DNA of 64,000 bases, from the NCBI RefSeq assembly GCF_947503125.1, contig NZ_CANNCR010000002.1, forward strand, positions 232,327 through 296,326, written 5' to 3'. Source of the stretch: an uncultured Metabacillus sp. (GTDB lineage Bacteria; Bacillota; Bacilli; Bacillales; Bacillaceae). Both the position numbers and the translations under genes were made by a program. The stretch's first letter is position 1. Every line of letters starts with the position of its first letter. Below are positions 45,202 through 54,031 of this stretch, piece after piece. The notes under the pieces were generated by a model that saw nothing but the letters and a program-made list of their open reading frames with translations, was not told the DNA's origin and made no database searches.

Positions 45202-46200
45202 ATGATGAAAACAGGTATGAAGAAATGGCTTTTTCTAAGCTTTGTATTGACCATGTTAACAGTATTTACAGTTGCATGTGGAGCGACAGAAGAAAAAGCG
45301 ACAGATGAAAAGGATAAAGCAACTGAAACAAAAACTGCGGAAGAAGGAAAAGGGGATACAGCTTTTCCAGTAACTGTAGTTGATGGTACGGGTGAAGAAG
45401 TAACCATTGAAACTGAACCGGAAACGATCGTCTCTGTTATCCCAAGTAACACGGAAATCACTTTTGCTTTAGGGCAAGGTGATAAGCTAATTGGTGTTGA
45501 TAACTATAGTAACTATCCGCCCGAGGTGGAGAAGATTGAAAAAATTGGTGACCAGCAATTAAATGTTGAAAAGATTTTAGCTTTAAAGCCTGATCTTGCG
45601 CTCGTAACCGATTTTCAGCATGAGAATAATCCAGATATCTTGAAGAAATTTAAAGATGCTGGAATTAATGTAATTGTTATAAGCAGTGCCGAATCATTTG
45701 AAAATGTCTACAATACGATCCAGTTGATTGGTCAAGTGACAGGTGCCGCAGATGAGGCCGATAAGGTCGTGAAAGAAATGAAGGATTCCTTAGCTGAGAT
45801 CAAAGAAAAGGCAAAGGCTGTTACAGAAAAGAAAAAAGTTTGGGTAGAAGTATCACCTGCTCCAGATATATTTACAACAGGACAAAATACGTTTATGCAT
45901 GAAATGCTCCAAGCGATTAATGCAGAAAATGTTGCAGGTGAACAAAATGGTTGGGTAAAAATGACAGAAGAAGAAATTGTCACATTAAATCCAGATGTTA
46001 TTATCACTACATATGGGTATTATGTTGAAAATCCGGAGGAGCAAGTATTAAACCGGGCTGGATGGAAGGAAGTGCCGGCTATTCAAAACAAGCAGGTTTA
46101 TGATGTGAACAATGACACGGTAACAAGACCAGGGCCACGATTAATTGATGGGGTTGAGACACTTGCAAAGCTCGTTTATCCGGAAGTTTTTGGGAAATAA
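45202..46200 (+). CDS. btuF: Cobalamin ABC transporter substrate-binding lipoprotein BtuF
   Basis: 332 residues. The signal peptide ends in the lipobox TVACG, and an acidic/Thr-rich linker follows. The class-III binding fold has VSVIPSNTEITFALGQGDKLIGV and ALKPDLALVTDF motifs. ATG 45202 follows AAGGAG; the longer frame from 45172 runs into the riboswitch terminator. Delivers corrinoids to BtuC. Confidence 0.92.
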   Translation: MMKTGMKKWLFLSFVLTMLTVFTVACGATEEKATDEKDKATETKTAEEGKGDTAFPVTVVDGTGEEVTIETEPETIVSVIPSNTEITFALGQGDKLIGVDNYSNYPPEVEKIEKIGDQQLNVEKILALKPDLALVTDFQHENNPDILKKFKDAGINVIVISSAESFENVYNTIQLIGQVTGAADEADKVVKEMKDSLAEIKEKAKAVTEKKKVWVEVSPAPDIFTTGQNTFMHEMLQAINAENVAGEQNGWVKMTEEEIVTLNPDVIITTYGYYVENPEEQVLNRAGWKEVPAIQNKQVYDVNNDTVTRPGPRLIDGVETLAKLVYPEVFGK

Positions 46201-47233
46201 AATTAGTTGGATGTATCTTTTAAGCGGAGTGTTTGTCGTAAGTACAGCACTCCTTGGTTTATTCATTAGTAGTGTTCAGTATCCGATTGTAATGATCATA
46301 GATGTATTAACGACGAAATTGCTTGGTCTAACATTTTTTGATAGTGAAGGCGGAAAGTCGGCAGAGACGATTATTTGGGAGATTCGTTATCCTCGTGTAT
46401 TATTGGCATTTTTAGTGGGTGCTGCATTATCTCTTGCAGGTTCGGCCTTTCAGGGGCTGTTGCGAAATCCGCTTGCAGACCCCTATACAATTGGTGTGTC
46501 TTCAGGTGCGTCCTTAGGTGCAGTTTTCGTTCTGTATTTTCAACTGACAATTCCGTTTTTAGAGGGCTATACATTACCGGTGGTAGCGATTATTTGCGGT
46601 TTTATCACGATGTTTATTGTTTTTGGAGTTACCCATTTATCTACTCGACAGCTTTCAATCGAAACAATTATCCTTGCTGGGATTATCGTCAGTTCCTTTA
46701 TTAGTGCTGTTATTTCGCTTATTATTTCCTTAAGTGCAAGAGAAGATGTTCGGCAAATTTTATATTGGTTAATGGGGAACGTTGGAATGAGAGGCTGGAG
46801 CCATGTAAAACTAATGATCCCCTTCTTATTAATCGGGGCAATTATCTTACTTTCCCGCTCTAGAGAATTAAACGCCTTTGCTTTAGGTGAGGAATCTGCA
46901 GAACATTTAGGTGTTGATGTGCAACGTAGTAAGCTTTACATTTTAGTCGGTGCTTCTCTATTAACAGGTGCAGCCGTTTCTGTATCTGGTTCGATTGGCT
47001 TCGTTGGATTAGTGATTCCTCATTTTATCCGATTATTATGCGGGCCAAATCATCGCCATGTTTTGCCTTTATCGATGCTAGTTGGTGGAGGATACTTGAT
47101 TCTGGCAGACCTGGTGGCGCGAACGATTATTGCCCCAAGTGAATTGCCAATAGGTGTTATTACGTCATTAATCGGTGCACCAGTCTTTGCATTGCTGTTA
47201 ATTAGAGAACGAATTGGAAGGGGATCGGCATGA
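46190..47233 (+). CDS. btuC: Cobalamin ABC transporter permease BtuC
   Basis: FecCD/BtuC-type permease with about ten membrane segments; LLRNPLADPYTIGVSSGASLGAV and GFVGLVIPHFIRLL are diagnostic. The start is ambiguous: TTG 46190 after CGGAAG, ATG 46211, or ATG 46145 deep inside btuF. 340-347 residues fits the family better than 362. The frame overlaps btuF at one end and btuD by 4 bp at the other. Confidence 0.9.
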   Translation: MGNKISWMYLLSGVFVVSTALLGLFISSVQYPIVMIIDVLTTKLLGLTFFDSEGGKSAETIIWEIRYPRVLLAFLVGAALSLAGSAFQGLLRNPLADPYTIGVSSGASLGAVFVLYFQLTIPFLEGYTLPVVAIICGFITMFIVFGVTHLSTRQLSIETIILAGIIVSSFISAVISLIISLSAREDVRQILYWLMGNVGMRGWSHVKLMIPFLLIGAIILLSRSRELNAFALGEESAEHLGVDVQRSKLYILVGASLLTGAAVSVSGSIGFVGLVIPHFIRLLCGPNHRHVLPLSMLVGGGYLILADLVARTIIAPSELPIGVITSLIGAPVFALLLIRERIGRGSA

Positions 47234-48696
47234 TTGACATACAAAACGTTACAGGCGGTTATCATCAGAAAGCAATCATACAGAATCTAACACTTTCTAT
47301 TGAAACTGGTAAATTCTATGCCCTTATTGGCCCAAATGGGAGCGGGAAAACAACTCTTGTTAAGTTAATAACGGGTGTTCTCCCGATTCAAGAAGGCACA
47401 ATTACCCTTTTTGATCAGTCAATACAGTCCTATTCAGCATCTGCAAGAGCAAAGATTATGGCGGTGTTATCCCAGGAGGTTCATGTTGAATTTGATTTTC
47501 TCGTAGAAGAAATTGTCATGCTCGGCCGTTATCCTCATCAAACAGGCTTTTTTAAGTATCCTTCAAAAAAAGACCATCAGGTTGTCGAGGAAATCATGAA
47601 GCAAACGAATGTCTTCCAATTTCGAAAACAGCCTTTTAAGCGATTGAGCGGCGGAGAAAAACAACGTGTTCTGCTAGCAAAAGCCCTTGCCCAAGAACCG
47701 AAGATTCTTTTTTTAGATGAACCAACAAACCATCTTGATATGAAGCACACGGTCATAATGCTTCAGCAGTTGAAGGAATATCAGCAAAGCCGTCAGCTCA
47801 CAATTGTTGCAATTTTACATGATTTGAATACGGCAGCCCTGTTTGCAGATCAGATCGGGCTACTAAATGAAGGGAAGTTAGTTGAAACAGGTGATCTTTC
47901 TATTTTGCAGAACGAAGCATTGCTTACCAGCATATATGAGGTGGACGTAAAAACGAATCATCACCCGGTCCTTCCAAAACCACAGGTTTCCGTCATACCA
48001 AATCAGCGGGAGCAAGATGTATTTGACATAGAGTATGACTTTACGGAAACTGATCGGTATATTCATCTTGAATTTAATGGGAAACTAAGGACGATTTCCA
48101 ACAGTGTTTTAGGTGAAGGTCTACAATGGACTAAGAACTTTTGTAATTTCCATGTTGATAAAAATTACAATTGCTCTTGTCCGAAAAATGATATCATTAA
48201 CTGGTTAAGAGAGGCAGGGATTTCAGAATTTGATACTGCAGGAATGATGACAGCCGTTAACCTTAAAGATAGAAGTATAATAGAAGAGAAGTTTGGGGAT
48301 GTTTCTATATTAGCTGTCCTAACCGCTGGTGTCGGGAATGCGGTTGATATAACAGCAAAACAGCCTGTAGATTTAGGCTTTAGCATAGGTACAATAAATA
48401 TTATGGTTTTTATCGATGCCCATTTAACAGACGGAGCATTAGTAAATGCCGTTCAGTCTGTTACAGAAGCTAAAACAAAAGCCTTGATTGATTTAAAAAT
48501 AAAAGATCCGAATAGTGGGACACTAGCAAGTGGTACCTCAACAGATATCACGCTTGTTGCTGCTACACAAAACGGAGAGCCTACACCTTATGCTGGGTCA
48601 GGTACTGTAATCGGTAAGGCAATTGGCAGGACTGTTTATAAAGCGATGATAGAAGCTCTTCAAAAATATAAAAAACGATGTGAACAACAGCTATGA
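47230..48696 (+). CDS. btuD: Cobalamin transporter ATPase fused to adenosylcobinamide amidohydrolase (BtuD-CbiZ)
   Basis: 488 residues in two parts. Residues 1-255 are an ABC ATPase: Walker A GPNGSGKTT, signature LSGGEKQRV, Walker B ILFLDEPTNHLD. Residues from about 280 onward match CbiZ, which removes the amide-linked tail of adenosylpseudocobalamin-type corrinoids: NFHVDKNYNCSCP, GMMTAVNL and VLTAGVGNAVD. The fusion couples import to remodelling of foreign corrinoids. ATG overlaps the btuC stop. B. subtilis YvrA has, from memory, a similar fusion. Confidence 0.9.
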   Translation: MIDIQNVTGGYHQKAIIQNLTLSIETGKFYALIGPNGSGKTTLVKLITGVLPIQEGTITLFDQSIQSYSASARAKIMAVLSQEVHVEFDFLVEEIVMLGRYPHQTGFFKYPSKKDHQVVEEIMKQTNVFQFRKQPFKRLSGGEKQRVLLAKALAQEPKILFLDEPTNHLDMKHTVIMLQQLKEYQQSRQLTIVAILHDLNTAALFADQIGLLNEGKLVETGDLSILQNEALLTSIYEVDVKTNHHPVLPKPQVSVIPNQREQDVFDIEYDFTETDRYIHLEFNGKLRTISNSVLGEGLQWTKNFCNFHVDKNYNCSCPKNDIINWLREAGISEFDTAGMMTAVNLKDRSIIEEKFGDVSILAVLTAGVGNAVDITAKQPVDLGFSIGTINIMVFIDAHLTDGALVNAVQSVTEAKTKALIDLKIKDPNSGTLASGTSTDITLVAATQNGEPTPYAGSGTVIGKAIGRTVYKAMIEALQKYKKRCEQQL

Positions 48697-49649
48697 GCAT
48701 TATTACTATTCACTTTTATCTCATAACAGCTGCCATTTTATTAGATTTACTCATCGGAGACCCAAGATGGCTTCCCCATCCTGTTATCATCATAGGAAAA
48801 TGTGTTAGTTTTTTCGAAAGGAAATGGAATAAAAGGAGACAGAAAAAGCTTAAAGGTGTTCTGTTAACCATAACGATTGTTGGCGGGACATATGGCTGCA
48901 CCTTTGCCCTCCTTTCCTTCATCAACTTCATCAATCCAGTTGCAAAGCTGGTTATCGAAATCTACCTAATCTCCACAACAATTGCCATGAGGGGCTTGCA
49001 TAAAGCCGGAATAGAGGTTGCTTCCCCATTGTTAAAAGGGGATCTTAAACTAGCGCGGAAAAAGCTGAGTTATATAGTGGGGAGAGATACTGAGGATTTG
49101 CCGCCGCAAGAAGTGGTACGGGGAGCAGTGGAAACAGTTGCCGAAAATACAGTTGATGCGATAATTGCGCCATTATGCTGGGCACTTATTGGAGGTGCAC
49201 CAATGGCAATGGCATACCGTGCTGCAAATACATTGGACTCAATGGTTGGGTATAAAAATGAGAAATTTGAACATTTTGGTTGGGCATCGGCAAGATTTGA
49301 TGATGTTGTTAATTGGATACCAGCCAGATTAACTGCACTTCACATGTGGTTATTTTCATGGCTTGTTCCTTATTCGTTAAAGTGGAATGCACTTGCAGTA
49401 ACATTGCGAGATGCAAAGAAGCATCCTAGTCCGAATAGCGGCTGGCCTGAAGCAATGGGAGCAGGGCTTTTAGGCGTTGTCCTAGGTGGAAAAAATCGCT
49501 ACAAAGGAGTTGTATCTAACAGGGCTAAGTTGGGAAATCCTATTCGAAGTCTAGAACCAAATGATATTAAGAAAATAATAGTTTATATGCATGGCACTTG
49601 GATCATCTTTCTCCTTCTCCTGTTCTTAGTTACCATTAATTTATCATGA
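48693..49649 (+). CDS. cbiB: Adenosylcobinamide-phosphate synthase CbiB
   Basis: 318 residues with about four to five membrane segments. DLLIGDPRWLPHPV at the N terminus, AAVETVAENTVDAI-like EVVRGAVETVAENTVD and the HPSPNSGWPEA motif are family signatures. Joins aminopropanol (phosphate) to adenosylcobyric acid. The start overlaps the previous stop by four bases. Confidence 0.94.
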   Translation: MSIITIHFYLITAAILLDLLIGDPRWLPHPVIIIGKCVSFFERKWNKRRQKKLKGVLLTITIVGGTYGCTFALLSFINFINPVAKLVIEIYLISTTIAMRGLHKAGIEVASPLLKGDLKLARKKLSYIVGRDTEDLPPQEVVRGAVETVAENTVDAIIAPLCWALIGGAPMAMAYRAANTLDSMVGYKNEKFEHFGWASARFDDVVNWIPARLTALHMWLFSWLVPYSLKWNALAVTLRDAKKHPSPNSGWPEAMGAGLLGVVLGGKNRYKGVVSNRAKLGNPIRSLEPNDIKKIIVYMHGTWIIFLLLLFLVTINLS

Positions 49650-49666
49650 AGAGAGGTGTGACTATA

Positions 49667-50755
49667 ATGAAATGGCCAGAACACGGAGGACAGCCGAATA
49701 AAATATTTGCATTAAAAGGCATAGCAACAGATCATCATTTCTTTGACTTTAGTGCCAATATTAATCCACTAGGTCCCCCACCAGAACTAAAAGAGAGCTT
49801 GTTCAAAGCTTATGATCAATTTGAGAGATACCCTGATCCTGATTATCGAAAAGAGACAAAGCTGGTCGCGGCTCATGAAAGGTTATATGAGGATGTAGTA
49901 CTGCTAACGAATGGGGGTTCAGAAGCGATTTTTCTTGTTGCCCAGCTGTTTTCTGGTAAGAAGGCTTTAATTATTGAGCCGACCTTTTCTGAATATGAAA
50001 GGGCTTGTTATGTGTACCGGCTTTCCGTATCCCATGTTTCTCTTCAACTTGATCATGACTTCTCATTTCCTCTTGAAAAGGTATTATCCAAAATCGAAGA
50101 AGTAGATGTCGTTTTTTTATGTCGCCCTAATAACCCTACAGGCACGGTGGTTGCGATTGAAGATATAAAGGAATTGCTGGAAAAAGGGCTTGAGTGCCAA
50201 ACGACCATTGTTATTGACGAGGCATTTATCCATTTTCTTCCGTCAGAAATAACTGATTTAACACATTTAATGGATACCTTTTCAAATCTGATCTTACTTC
50301 GATCATTAACGAAAATTTATGCGATACCAAGCTTGCGGCTAGGTTATGTAATTGCTAGACCAGAGATAATCGTACAATTAAAGAAAAACCAAATACCATG
50401 GAGTATAAATGGCATTGTCGCTTCATTTTTGCCAAGCTTAGTTGCACAAGACGGATTTATCGAAGCAACGAAATCATGGTTGCAAGGCCAGCTAAAGCTT
50501 TTAACAACAGAGTTTACTAAACTTGGCTTCTATTATTCTCCAACCTGCGTAAATTTTTACCTGTTAAAGGATCTTAACCAGGATACAAATACAGAAGAGT
50601 TATTAGAATTTTTACTAGATAATAAGATTATTCCAAGGCATACTCATACCTTTAAAGGTCTTGATGGGAACTATTTGCGGATGGCTGTCCGCAGCGCTGA
50701 GGAAAACAATTATTTACTGGAAACCTTAAGGAACTGGAGAGAAAAAAGATGTTAA
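49667..50755 (+). CDS. cobD: L-threonine-O-3-phosphate decarboxylase CobD
   Basis: PLP-dependent aminotransferase-fold enzyme that makes (R)-1-amino-2-propanol phosphate. PDPDYRK, NGGSEAIFLVAQ and the PLP-lysine region RSLTKIYAIPSLRLGY are present. ATG 49667 has GAGAGGTG at good distance; ATG 49646 overlaps the cbiB stop and is an alternative (369 residues). Confidence 0.92.
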   Translation: MKWPEHGGQPNKIFALKGIATDHHFFDFSANINPLGPPPELKESLFKAYDQFERYPDPDYRKETKLVAAHERLYEDVVLLTNGGSEAIFLVAQLFSGKKALIIEPTFSEYERACYVYRLSVSHVSLQLDHDFSFPLEKVLSKIEEVDVVFLCRPNNPTGTVVAIEDIKELLEKGLECQTTIVIDEAFIHFLPSEITDLTHLMDTFSNLILLRSLTKIYAIPSLRLGYVIARPEIIVQLKKNQIPWSINGIVASFLPSLVAQDGFIEATKSWLQGQLKLLTTEFTKLGFYYSPTCVNFYLLKDLNQDTNTEELLEFLLDNKIIPRHTHTFKGLDGNYLRMAVRSAEENNYLLETLRNWREKRC

Positions 50756-51291
50756 CGTTTATTTCAGGGGGCGCCCGTTCTGGAAAAAGTTCGTTTGCAG
50801 AGACCTATGCTATTCACCAATTCAATAAAGGCATTAAGACTGGAAAAAAAGAAAAGTTACTTTATATCGCAACAGCAGAACGGACAGATCTTGAAATGGA
50901 AAGACGAATTGAACGTCATAGAGAAGAACGGGATTCGGTTTGGCATACAATAGAAGCTCCTTTGGATATAACAAACGTGTTACAAAACATTAATGAGCAA
51001 AATGTCATTTTATTGGATTGCTTAACTATTTGGGTAAATAACATCATGTACAAGGCAAACGCTGATTTATTTCTGATTTTGCAAGAAGTTTCAAAATGGA
51101 TCCATTTATCGGAACAGAAAAAACTTGAATTGATCATTGTCTCAAATGATGTTAATGAAGGTATGCCCAGTGACAATTTGTTCATTCACCAATATATCTA
51201 CAATCTTGAAAAAGTGCATCAACTTATTACTTCAAATGCAAAATCGGTTTATCAAGTTGTCGCAGGAATTCCGATTAAATGGAAAGGTTGA
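50749..51291 (+). CDS. cobU: Adenosylcobinamide kinase/guanylyltransferase CobU
   Basis: 180 residues. P-loop GGARSGKSSFAE, YIATAERTDLEMERRIERHR (containing the guanylylated His) and ILLDCLTIWVNN are intact. The usual C-terminal GIVP...RxFRD block is strongly altered (NEGMPSDNLFIHQYI). A second CobU-like gene at the operon end has the opposite pattern. Overlaps cobD by 7 bp. Confidence 0.9.
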   Translation: MLTFISGGARSGKSSFAETYAIHQFNKGIKTGKKEKLLYIATAERTDLEMERRIERHREERDSVWHTIEAPLDITNVLQNINEQNVILLDCLTIWVNNIMYKANADLFLILQEVSKWIHLSEQKKLELIIVSNDVNEGMPSDNLFIHQYIYNLEKVHQLITSNAKSVYQVVAGIPIKWKG

Positions 51292-51296
51292 TCAGG

Positions 51297-52070
51297 ATGA
51301 AGCATTTCGTTCTTGGAATTATTTTAGCATTGCAATTTTTAACCCGTATTCCTATTCCAATTAATTGTCCATGGGAAAAGCAATTTATAAAAGGAGCACT
51401 TCAATCTTTTGGTATAATTGGTTTCATTATCGGCGGAATTTTGTCACTGGTCTACACGATTACAGACCCGGTATTTCCTTTATGGATGAGTTCCCTCTTT
51501 ATTATAACTCTATGGGTGATTTTAACAGGTGGATTGCATTTAGACGGCTTAATGGATGTAGCTGATGCAATCGGATCAAATGCTCCTTATGGGAAAAAGC
51601 TGGAAATTATGAAAGATCCTCAAGTTGGTAGTTTTGCAGTGCTCACGGTTATTTTTCATCTCGTATGGAAAGTAGCTCTTTTTTATGTGATCGTTTTACA
51701 GTTTAATGTTCAATTTGAGCAGCTTTTCGTGGGTCTAAGCTTGATTGCTGCATGCAGCCGATTAATACCGCTTTTTTTACTATATTTTGTACCAGTTATG
51801 AAGCAAGAGGGGTTAGCTTATTACTGGAAGCAGCACCTTTCCATCCGCGAGGTTATCATTGGAACTGTAGTTGTCATACTTTTTACATTGATTTCACCAA
51901 GCATGCTGTTGATTTGCTTTTCATATTTTGTCTATTTCTTCTTCTTCCGAATATGGATCATGAAAAACTTTAAAGGAATTAACGGAGATATACTAGGTGC
52001 TTCAATTGAAGGAGGGGAATTATGGGGACTTTTCATTCTATGGATGTATACTTTGTTCGTCATGGGATAA
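51297..52070 (+). CDS. cobS: Adenosylcobinamide-GDP ribazoletransferase CobS
   Basis: Polytopic membrane protein of about 257 residues. LALQFLTRIPIPI at the N terminus and GLHLDGLMDVADAIGS with DPQVGSFA are the conserved cobalamin-5'-phosphate synthase motifs. ATG 51297 chosen with AAAGG upstream; ATG 51279 lies inside cobU and is an alternative. Joins GDP-cobinamide to alpha-ribazole. Confidence 0.93.
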   Translation: MKHFVLGIILALQFLTRIPIPINCPWEKQFIKGALQSFGIIGFIIGGILSLVYTITDPVFPLWMSSLFIITLWVILTGGLHLDGLMDVADAIGSNAPYGKKLEIMKDPQVGSFAVLTVIFHLVWKVALFYVIVLQFNVQFEQLFVGLSLIAACSRLIPLFLLYFVPVMKQEGLAYYWKQHLSIREVIIGTVVVILFTLISPSMLLICFSYFVYFFFFRIWIMKNFKGINGDILGASIEGGELWGLFILWMYTLFVMG

Positions 52071-52645
52071 CGAGATGGAATCTTGAAAAAAGATATATGG
52101 GTCATTCAGATGAACCTTTATTAGAGCAAGAGCTTCATATATTAAATCAACTGCGAAGAGCACTTGAAAGCATTGATTTTGATTTTTATTATTGTAGTGA
52201 TCTTAAGAGATGTCTAGAAACGTTTCGGTATTTACTTCCCAATAAGCTAGTTTGTTTAGATTCCAGGCTAAGGGAAATTCATTTTGGCGAATGGGAAGGC
52301 TTAACTTATGAAGATCTTAAAGGAGATCACATTTATCAGGCATGGTTAGCAGATTTTGAAAAGAATGTACCGCCAAAAGGAGAAACATTGCAGCAATTTA
52401 CTAGCAGAATTAATACTTTTCTTGCAGAATTACAATCACGACAAACCGTGTCAAATAGCAAAACATTGATCGTAACACACGGCGGGGTTATTCGCGCAAT
52501 AATGAAAAACTTAGATTTAATCAGTACTTATTGGGATATACAAATTAACCATGGAACAGCCTATTGTCTGTCATTTTATCATCAAAGGGGGGAATGGATT
52601 TGCAACTCGTGGTCGGAGGTGCCTATTCAGGAAAAAGAAAGTTAA
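52022..52645 (+). CDS. cobC: Histidine phosphatase, alpha-ribazole phosphatase CobC
   Basis: 207 residues of the phosphoglycerate-mutase-like fold. VRHGITRWN holds the phospho-histidine, EWEGLTYEDL and VTHGGVIRAIM complete the site. Removes the phosphate from alpha-ribazole-5'-phosphate or cobalamin-5'-phosphate. Starts within cobS after GGAGGGG and overlaps the next gene by about 50 bp. Confidence 0.88.
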   Translation: MGTFHSMDVYFVRHGITRWNLEKRYMGHSDEPLLEQELHILNQLRRALESIDFDFYYCSDLKRCLETFRYLLPNKLVCLDSRLREIHFGEWEGLTYEDLKGDHIYQAWLADFEKNVPPKGETLQQFTSRINTFLAELQSRQTVSNSKTLIVTHGGVIRAIMKNLDLISTYWDIQINHGTAYCLSFYHQRGEWICNSWSEVPIQEKES

Positions 52646-53028
52646 TAAGAGATCATTATGATGAAATAACTTGGCATAGTGCTTATCAATATGATCTGTT
52701 ACTTGATTGGAAGATAAAATTCAGATCAAGCTCAATGCTAGTATTAGAAGGGTGGGAAGTGTGGATTAAGAATGAATTAAAATTATACTCCACTCTTGAT
52801 GATGCAAAAGATCATTTTTATGAACTAATTGATGAAATTTGCGAGTTAGAGAAGAGGTACGAAAAATCTGTTATTTTCATAATATTGGAAATGGGGAGAG
52901 GGATTGTACCATTAAATGAAGAGGATAGGAACATCCGTGATATAGCTGGTTGGGTGCTGCAGTATGCTGCAAGCAAGGCCGATTCAGTGCAATATTGTTG
53001 GCACGGTTTAGTAAAAACCATTAAATAA
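52594..53028 (+). CDS. Divergent second CobU-like protein
   Basis: About 144 residues. It keeps a P-loop (VVGGAYSGKRK) and the CobU C-terminal block GRGIVPLNEEDRNIRDIAGWV, but lacks the HRxxR guanylylation motif and the LDCLTxW element seen in the first CobU. ATG 52594 or TTG 52600 follow AAAGGGGGG. It overlaps cobC and ends the operon before a terminator. It may complement the first CobU or be regulatory. Confidence 0.75.
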   Translation: MDLQLVVGGAYSGKRKLIRDHYDEITWHSAYQYDLLLDWKIKFRSSSMLVLEGWEVWIKNELKLYSTLDDAKDHFYELIDEICELEKRYEKSVIFIILEMGRGIVPLNEEDRNIRDIAGWVLQYAASKADSVQYCWHGLVKTIK

Positions 53029-53060
53029 ACCCCCTAAAACGAAGTGGGGGTTTAACTTTA
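53027..53060. terminator. Terminator at the end of the cob/btu operon
   Basis: AAACCCCC at 53027-53034 and GGGGGTTT at 53046-53053 form a perfect 8-bp stem. It serves both the operon and the convergent phosphoesterase gene. Confidence 0.8.
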
Positions 53061-53079
53061 TCTTGAAACGTTCTAATAT

Positions 53080-53892
53080 TTATGAAAGGTTATGAATGGT
53101 AATTTCAGGACGACTTCCAATCCGAATATTTACCCCGGTTTGTCCGAGCCCCTCACTTATATAAAAGGGTTTATCATTATGATAATGTAATCCTTTCACC
53201 ATTTTCATCCGAACTAATTTTCCCATTTTGATTAAGTGATATGGCTTAGGCCAATGGATTTGTCCTCCATGAAAATGGCCTGACAAGAGGTAATCAAAAT
53301 GAAAATCTTTCATTTCCAACACAATGTTCGGATCATGTGTCAATACTAAATTATAGCCGTTTTGTAACCCTTTATATGATTTAAGAAGGTTGCTTCTTTT
53401 CGTACTGTAATCATCAATACCAATGATATTAAGCTTATTTCCTTCCACCTCGATTGTAAGATGTTCATTTTGCAATGTTTTACAACCGTTTTCCTCGATC
53501 GTTTCCTTTAAACGTTGAAAATTCTTCCCTTTTAAGACGTAATCGTGATTTCCGAACACCGCATACATTCCAAACCTAGGTTGAATATTTCTTAAGACTT
53601 CTAAATAAGGAACCAGCTTAGGAATACTTCGTTTACGATCTAAAAAATCTCCTGTAAGGGCAATTAAGTCAATTGGATCATTTTCAACTAGTTTTTGGAG
53701 TTCTTGAGGCGAAATTGAAATGTTTTCTAAATGCAAGTCTGATAGATGTAGAATCCTTAGTTGCCTGTTTAGAAATTTTCCCTCTTCTTCAAGAGATATA
53801 TTTTTGATCGCAATATCTTTAGTATTGTTATTTGCTTTATATAAAACAGGAATGATGATGATTAATAGTATAACTAGTAATAAAAAAATCAA
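53080..53892 (-). CDS. Membrane-anchored metallophosphoesterase (YkoQ/YaeI-like)
   Basis: 270 residues. An N-terminal membrane anchor (residues 2-18, very Leu/Ile-rich) precedes a calcineurin-like domain with all metal motifs: HLSDLHLE, TGDFLDRK, GNHDY, LTHDPN and SGHFHGGQ. TTG 53892 follows GGAGGAG. Close relatives act on lipid or envelope phosphates (YaeI is UDP-diacylglucosamine hydrolase-like). It is divergent from a lipid glycosyltransferase-like gene. Confidence 0.87.
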   Translation of the reverse strand: MIFLLLVILLIIIIPVLYKANNNTKDIAIKNISLEEEGKFLNRQLRILHLSDLHLENISISPQELQKLVENDPIDLIALTGDFLDRKRSIPKLVPYLEVLRNIQPRFGMYAVFGNHDYVLKGKNFQRLKETIEENGCKTLQNEHLTIEVEGNKLNIIGIDDYSTKRSNLLKSYKGLQNGYNLVLTHDPNIVLEMKDFHFDYLLSGHFHGGQIHWPKPYHLIKMGKLVRMKMVKGLHYHNDKPFYISEGLGQTGVNIRIGSRPEITIHNLS

Positions 53893-53950
53893 AATTATCT
53901 CCTCCTATATAAAAGTATAGTAGGAGAGTTAAGGTAAGAATAGTGGGAAG

Positions 53951-53974
53951 TAATGGTTACCTTCGTAACCATTA
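53951..53974. promoter_or_regulatory. Perfect hairpin in the divergent promoter region
   Basis: TAATGGTTAC-CTTC-GTAACCATTA, a 10-bp perfect palindrome between the phosphoesterase and glycosyltransferase starts. It is placed for an operator shared by both genes; a terminator is less likely because neither gene ends here. Confidence 0.45.
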
Positions 53975-54031
53975 ATAATTTTTTATAAAAGAAAGAAACT
54001 ATAAGTAAAAATCTAGAACTGAGGGTAGGGT

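Noticed and set aside
45093..45308. 71-codon plus-strand ORF after riboswitch 2
   Set aside because: It spans the terminator and the start of btuF in another frame; no RBS.
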